A stretch of 64,000 nucleotides of DNA. Source: Arctopsyche grandis (lineage: Eukaryota > Arthropoda > Insecta > Trichoptera > Hydropsychidae). Below the pieces are notes generated by a model. That model had not been told where the DNA came from. It did no database searches and saw only the letters and a program-made list of their open reading frames with translations. Both the position numbers and the translations under genes were made by a program. Positions 60,588-64,000 of the stretch are shown here, piece after piece (the first letter of the stretch is position 1; each line of letters opens with the position of its first letter). The stretch is taken from positions 12,824,001-12,888,000 of the forward strand of contig NC_135360.1 of the NCBI RefSeq assembly GCF_051622035.1. Direction: 5' to 3'.

Positions 60588-61337
60588 ATTCAAAATACAA
60601 ACTTGAACGCTAAAAATTGAATTTATCAGATGAATATTATGTGAGACCAGATAATATAACCTATGAATGTCTTTGAAACTAAGAAAATGTGATTATGTAT
60701 TATTCATAATTTTATTTGTCCTCCTCAAAATTAAATAATCAATGTTCAATTGACAGTTGTACGATTTCAATGTGCTATTAATTTCGTATATATACATTAT
60801 AGTTGAAAAACTATAAAGAAAATGTTGAAAATATAATAAGTCCAAATAGAAAACTTGAATATGAAACCAAATAAACCATAGCAATCGATGATTCCAAAAA
60901 AAGGAAATGTGCCACAAATGGTAAAATATCAATATAGAAATCAATGTATAATATAGCACTCGTAAAATTTCACGTAAATTTTTTTTCGGCAGCTCAGCCT
61001 CAATTTCATCCAGAATTTTAATAATTTCCAAAAATATTTTTGATTTTAAAAGAGGAAAAACTATTGATAGCAAATAACATAAAAAATTCTCAGTATGTAA
61101 TATGACGCAAAATATTGACAGTGTATTCATATTCTCGAAAATAAAATCTAAAAGGGACCTTTTATAATTCCACATTGAAAACAGAAACAGTGCTAATACT
61201 TTTATTTTTGCCAAGATATTTGGCTGAAAAACTAACCCGTATTTCTCATTATAATATTTTAATCCTAAATACTCATACATCTTAGATAAAATTTCAATCT
61301 TATCTAATGTTGACCGGTGTTTCAATTTATAATTCAT

Positions 61338-63126
61338 ATTTAATTTTTTTTTAATTTATGGTCGTTTGCATGTGAAGGAATTTTTACACTTACATATGTA
61401 TAATGATATATTTTGAAAGCAATTTCATTATTCCATTAAGAGTATTTTTTATATAATTGATTGTTAATAAGTCGTTCACTAAGTGCAAACAATGTCAAAT
61501 CGTGTAGAAAGTAAACAGTATCATAAAATAATAAGCATCGTATTGTCATATTAAATTTTCATACTTGATTAATTCTTCTTTTTATTAATTAAGTAATTAT
61601 TATTTACGAAATCTGAATTTATATTGTACAAATGTACTTACGGTTAAGTCTACAACGATGATGACAATGATCCAAAATTTCTTGTGTAATAATAATTGTG
61701 AATACTTTTGTTACTCATTTTTCGGCTAGGAAATATTTTAATGACATTTGGTAATTGTAGATTTCTTCAAACACTGAATCTAATTGGTGGAATAAATTAT
61801 AATATATAGAAGAAGTTCCTTCACTTCATAGCCTAAATGAGTACATACCTTCATAGGACATCGTTTCAGTTATTGCATAATTAATTGCTTAAAAAGCAAT
61901 ATTCATGAAGTGGAGTTTTTCGAATATATTAAATGACAAAAATTGGAAATAAGTTTTAGATGTGAAATTATAAATTAAAGATTTTTCTTTAATTCTGTTT
62001 TCTATATACATACATATAGCACACACACTTATTAATTATGTACATTTCCCAATTTTAGAATTAATGAGACCCATTAAAAAAATTACAATATTCAGTAAAT
62101 ATGTATATTATTTATACATAGCCAGCAGTTTGGCTTAACGGTAGCGTATATAATTAGCACCACTGAGACCGAAGGTTCGAATCGTCAAACTGTTGGTTAG
62201 ATTTGGGGGTTTTGTGACTCCAAATTGATCGTATATCAGAGTTTGCCAATTTTATCTGATCATTGCTGAAACGGTTCCTGAAAAATTGGTATAAGATCAT
62301 TTTCCTGTTGTCACAAAAATCTGTCTGTGTATAATTTGTAATAATTATGCACAGTAATCTGAAATCTATAGATATCTCTATAGACATCTCTATAATTTCG
62401 TATTTATTATATGTATAAAATTGTACACAAAAATCTAAAAATAATCCATATATGTCTCTATGATTATTATTTCTGATTAATTGTTATATGCTATATATTC
62501 TGATTGTATATGTATTATTGTATTTCTGATTTCTGATTGTTTATGTATTCTGTATTTCGTTATCGTACACACGTCGCATTGGAGCGATCTGTAATGACGA
62601 GTGTATATTGATTGTAACAATAAAAAAATAAAATATTTGTACATACATTCATGACAGAAAAGAAAAAAAAATAAAAGTTCACTTTATCTATGTATGTAGT
62701 AACAATAGATGAAGTTTTGTTTTTTGTTAATTCAAACCCAAAACAAAAAGTTATACTCGAAGCTCTTTATCAAAGACAAAAAAATAATTATAATGAGCGT
62801 ATGTATGTTCAACGATTTAACGAAAAGCAAAAGCCGAAAATAATAATAATTCCATTTTATATTTAATCATTTAATAGTTTACTCCTTCAATATAAAAAAA
62901 AATCTCTTGGAATGTTAAATGAAACTCATCCAAACACGCGCACTAGTATTATCCTTTATTTTATTAATATACAATATTAATTTTAAATATTGATCGATTT
63001 ATGAAGTATTGAAATAACAATTATATTCATTACTATTGAACATAACTTAAAATATAAATTTACATAAAAGTGAAATTCTGTAGGATTCATTGTAAAGTAA
63101 TATTATAATTTCATATACTTAATATT
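61338..63126. other. Spacer between the two gustatory receptor genes
   Basis: AT-rich. Contains a SINE at 62121 and no other recognised feature. The promoter of the first receptor should lie just right of 61337. Confidence 0.5.
62121..62345 (+). mobile_element. tRNA-derived SINE, copy S4
   Basis: Head GCCAGCAGTTTGGCTTAACG (A-box-like) and GAAGGTTCGAATCG (B-box-like, about 62171-62184). The body has GATCGTATATCAGAGTTTGC, TTTTATCTGATCATTGCTGA and AACGGTTCCTG. AT-rich sequence to about 62640 may be its tail. It encodes no tRNA: the fold beyond the boxes is not tRNA-like. Confidence 0.7.
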
Positions 63127-63971
63127 TTATTCGTATTTTATTAGCTGCATGAAAATAATACAATAAGTCACTATGGCAACACCAAATGAATGTAATAAAG
63201 TAAAATCAATACTCAATAGGGTTGAAGTTGTGGAATTTCTTATGGTGCGATTCAAAAATTTAGAAAATTTCAAAAGATCCTTTTTTTCACTAGCTATAAA
63301 TAAAAAATTGTTAGTCAAAATTAAATATAATATTATAAATTATATATTATATATAAAACATTTACAAGATTTGGAAAAATTTATTGTTCATTCATTTGTA
63401 TATATGTATATGTATGTACATACCTATAAATACATATATGTATATGTACATACAGGAGTATGCTGCAAACTCAGTCCGGCTTATTCTTATATCAAGTTCT
63501 AATAATATTTATCTTATCATAATTTTTTATTGTATAGTTACTGTTTGAGTTTAAAATCTAACCGTTTGTTTGAAATTTTTGATATTCTCTATATTTATAT
63601 GTTTTTGTCAAACACATATAATCAAATCAAAAGTTAAATAATTTACACTTACATACAAATGCATACTATATATTTGTATAAAAAGATATCCAAGTATGTA
63701 CATATATGTATATGAAAACTTTTTATGTTCATAAGCACAGTAAAAAATGTGCATCTACATATATATTATATTATATATTATGTAATTTTACAAAAAGTGA
63801 TAATAGCCATAAGAAAAAAATACCTGATTTCTGTGTTAATATCATTTTACTTATAATGATTCTGGTTTGATTTATGAAATATTTTAATAATTCTCCAACT
63901 ATACATGGCGTTATAAAAATGCGTATTAGATTTAAAATATTCAACACCTGCATGTAATGCATATGTAATTT
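63127..63971 (-). CDS. Gustatory receptor, C-terminal exons (gene continues beyond right edge)
   Basis: Two minus-strand exons, 63971-63824 and 63293-63127, joined in phase 1 by a GT-AG intron and ending in a stop. Exon 63971-63824 reads KLHMHYMQVLNILN and FITPCIVGELLKYFINQTR, aligning with exon 3 of the neighbouring receptor. The last exon reads SEKKDLLKFSKFLNR and DFTLLHSFGVAIVTYCIIFMQL, the final membrane span with the TY-x5-Q hallmark (L in place of the usual F). No lesion is visible in this part. Earlier exons lie right of the window. Tandem paralogue of the gene at 58881-61337. Confidence 0.8.
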
Positions 63972-64000
63972 CTAAAACATATTTTATTAATACATACATA

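Larger units (their letters stand above)
58881..61337 (-). pseudogene. Gustatory receptor (7tm_7 family), probable pseudogene
   Basis: Four minus-strand exons: 61337-60603, 60497-60417, 60339-60197 and 59056-58881, about 377 codons, normal for the family. Exon 1 opens MNYKLKHRSTLDKIE and has several hydrophobic spans. Its frame runs on through TAA at 60695-60693 into FKDIHRLYYLVSHNIHLIN, the conserved intracellular segment before membrane span 5, and ends at a donor in phase 0. Exon 3 carries FIMPFVVGELTTYMINQTR. Exon 4 has the hallmark TYITIYLQF. Exon 3 ends with two spare bases whereas exon 4 needs one, so the usual junction breaks frame; the downstream paralogue keeps five more bases here. 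A donor GTAAAT 16 bp upstream would restore frame. Known family role: ligand-gated cation channels in taste neurons; ligand unknown. Confidence 0.8.

Noticed and set aside
62121-62200. Possible tRNA gene with A and B boxes
   Set aside because: The acceptor and anticodon stems do not form, and the same body follows in other copies; it is a SINE head.

Overview
The window is nuclear DNA from an insect. The evidence is AT-rich sequence, spliced genes with GT-AG introns of 77 bp to 11 kb, two members of the insect gustatory receptor family with its C-terminal TY-x5-Q(F/L) hallmark, and dense small transposon remnants with TACATATGTA-rich filler. I could not settle the order. No bacterial, CRISPR, phage or viral gene organisation was seen. 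All exon models below were joined by hand from splice sites and reading-frame continuity.

Layout from left to right. (1) 904-5824 (+): the last two coding exons of a gene that starts left of the window. The protein has one filamin-type Ig repeat with a large insertion, then about 1,400 mostly polar, probably disordered residues. (2) 6353-8216 (-): a complete eight-exon VPS72/YL-1 gene (417 aa), the H2A.Z-handling subunit of SWR1/SRCAP and Tip60 chromatin complexes, convergent with gene 1. (3) 8217-12249: about 4 kb of repeats, including two strong hairpins and three copies of one ~200-bp repeat. (4) 12250-19164 (+): a complete five-exon Rab11 (214 aa) with a 4.2-kb first intron, a GA tract just upstream and a probable ~2-kb 3' UTR. 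(5) 22061-36537 (-): a complete seven-exon SLC46-family (proton-coupled folate transporter-like) MFS transporter, 586 aa, split by an 11.3-kb intron loaded with mobile-element debris. (6) 36563-58880: about 22 kb with no recognisable coding gene, made of tRNA-derived SINEs, foldback elements, a LINE fragment, a likely solo LTR, microsatellites and AT-rich filler. (7) 58881-61337 and 63127-64000 (-): two tandem gustatory receptor genes. The first carries an in-frame stop and a frame-breaking splice junction. The second is cut by the right edge.

Rab11, VPS72 and the filamin-repeat protein are housekeeping or cytoskeletal genes and show no operon-like link. The most interesting material is in the receptor pair (a nearly intact receptor with one nonsense codon in exon 1, plus a nested transposon in one intron) and in the repeat families: a SINE ending in a conserved stem-loop, a short interspersed element that carries and seems to expand a CCCGTT hexamer array, a TTAA-flanked element present twice, and several foldback elements of several hundred bp.
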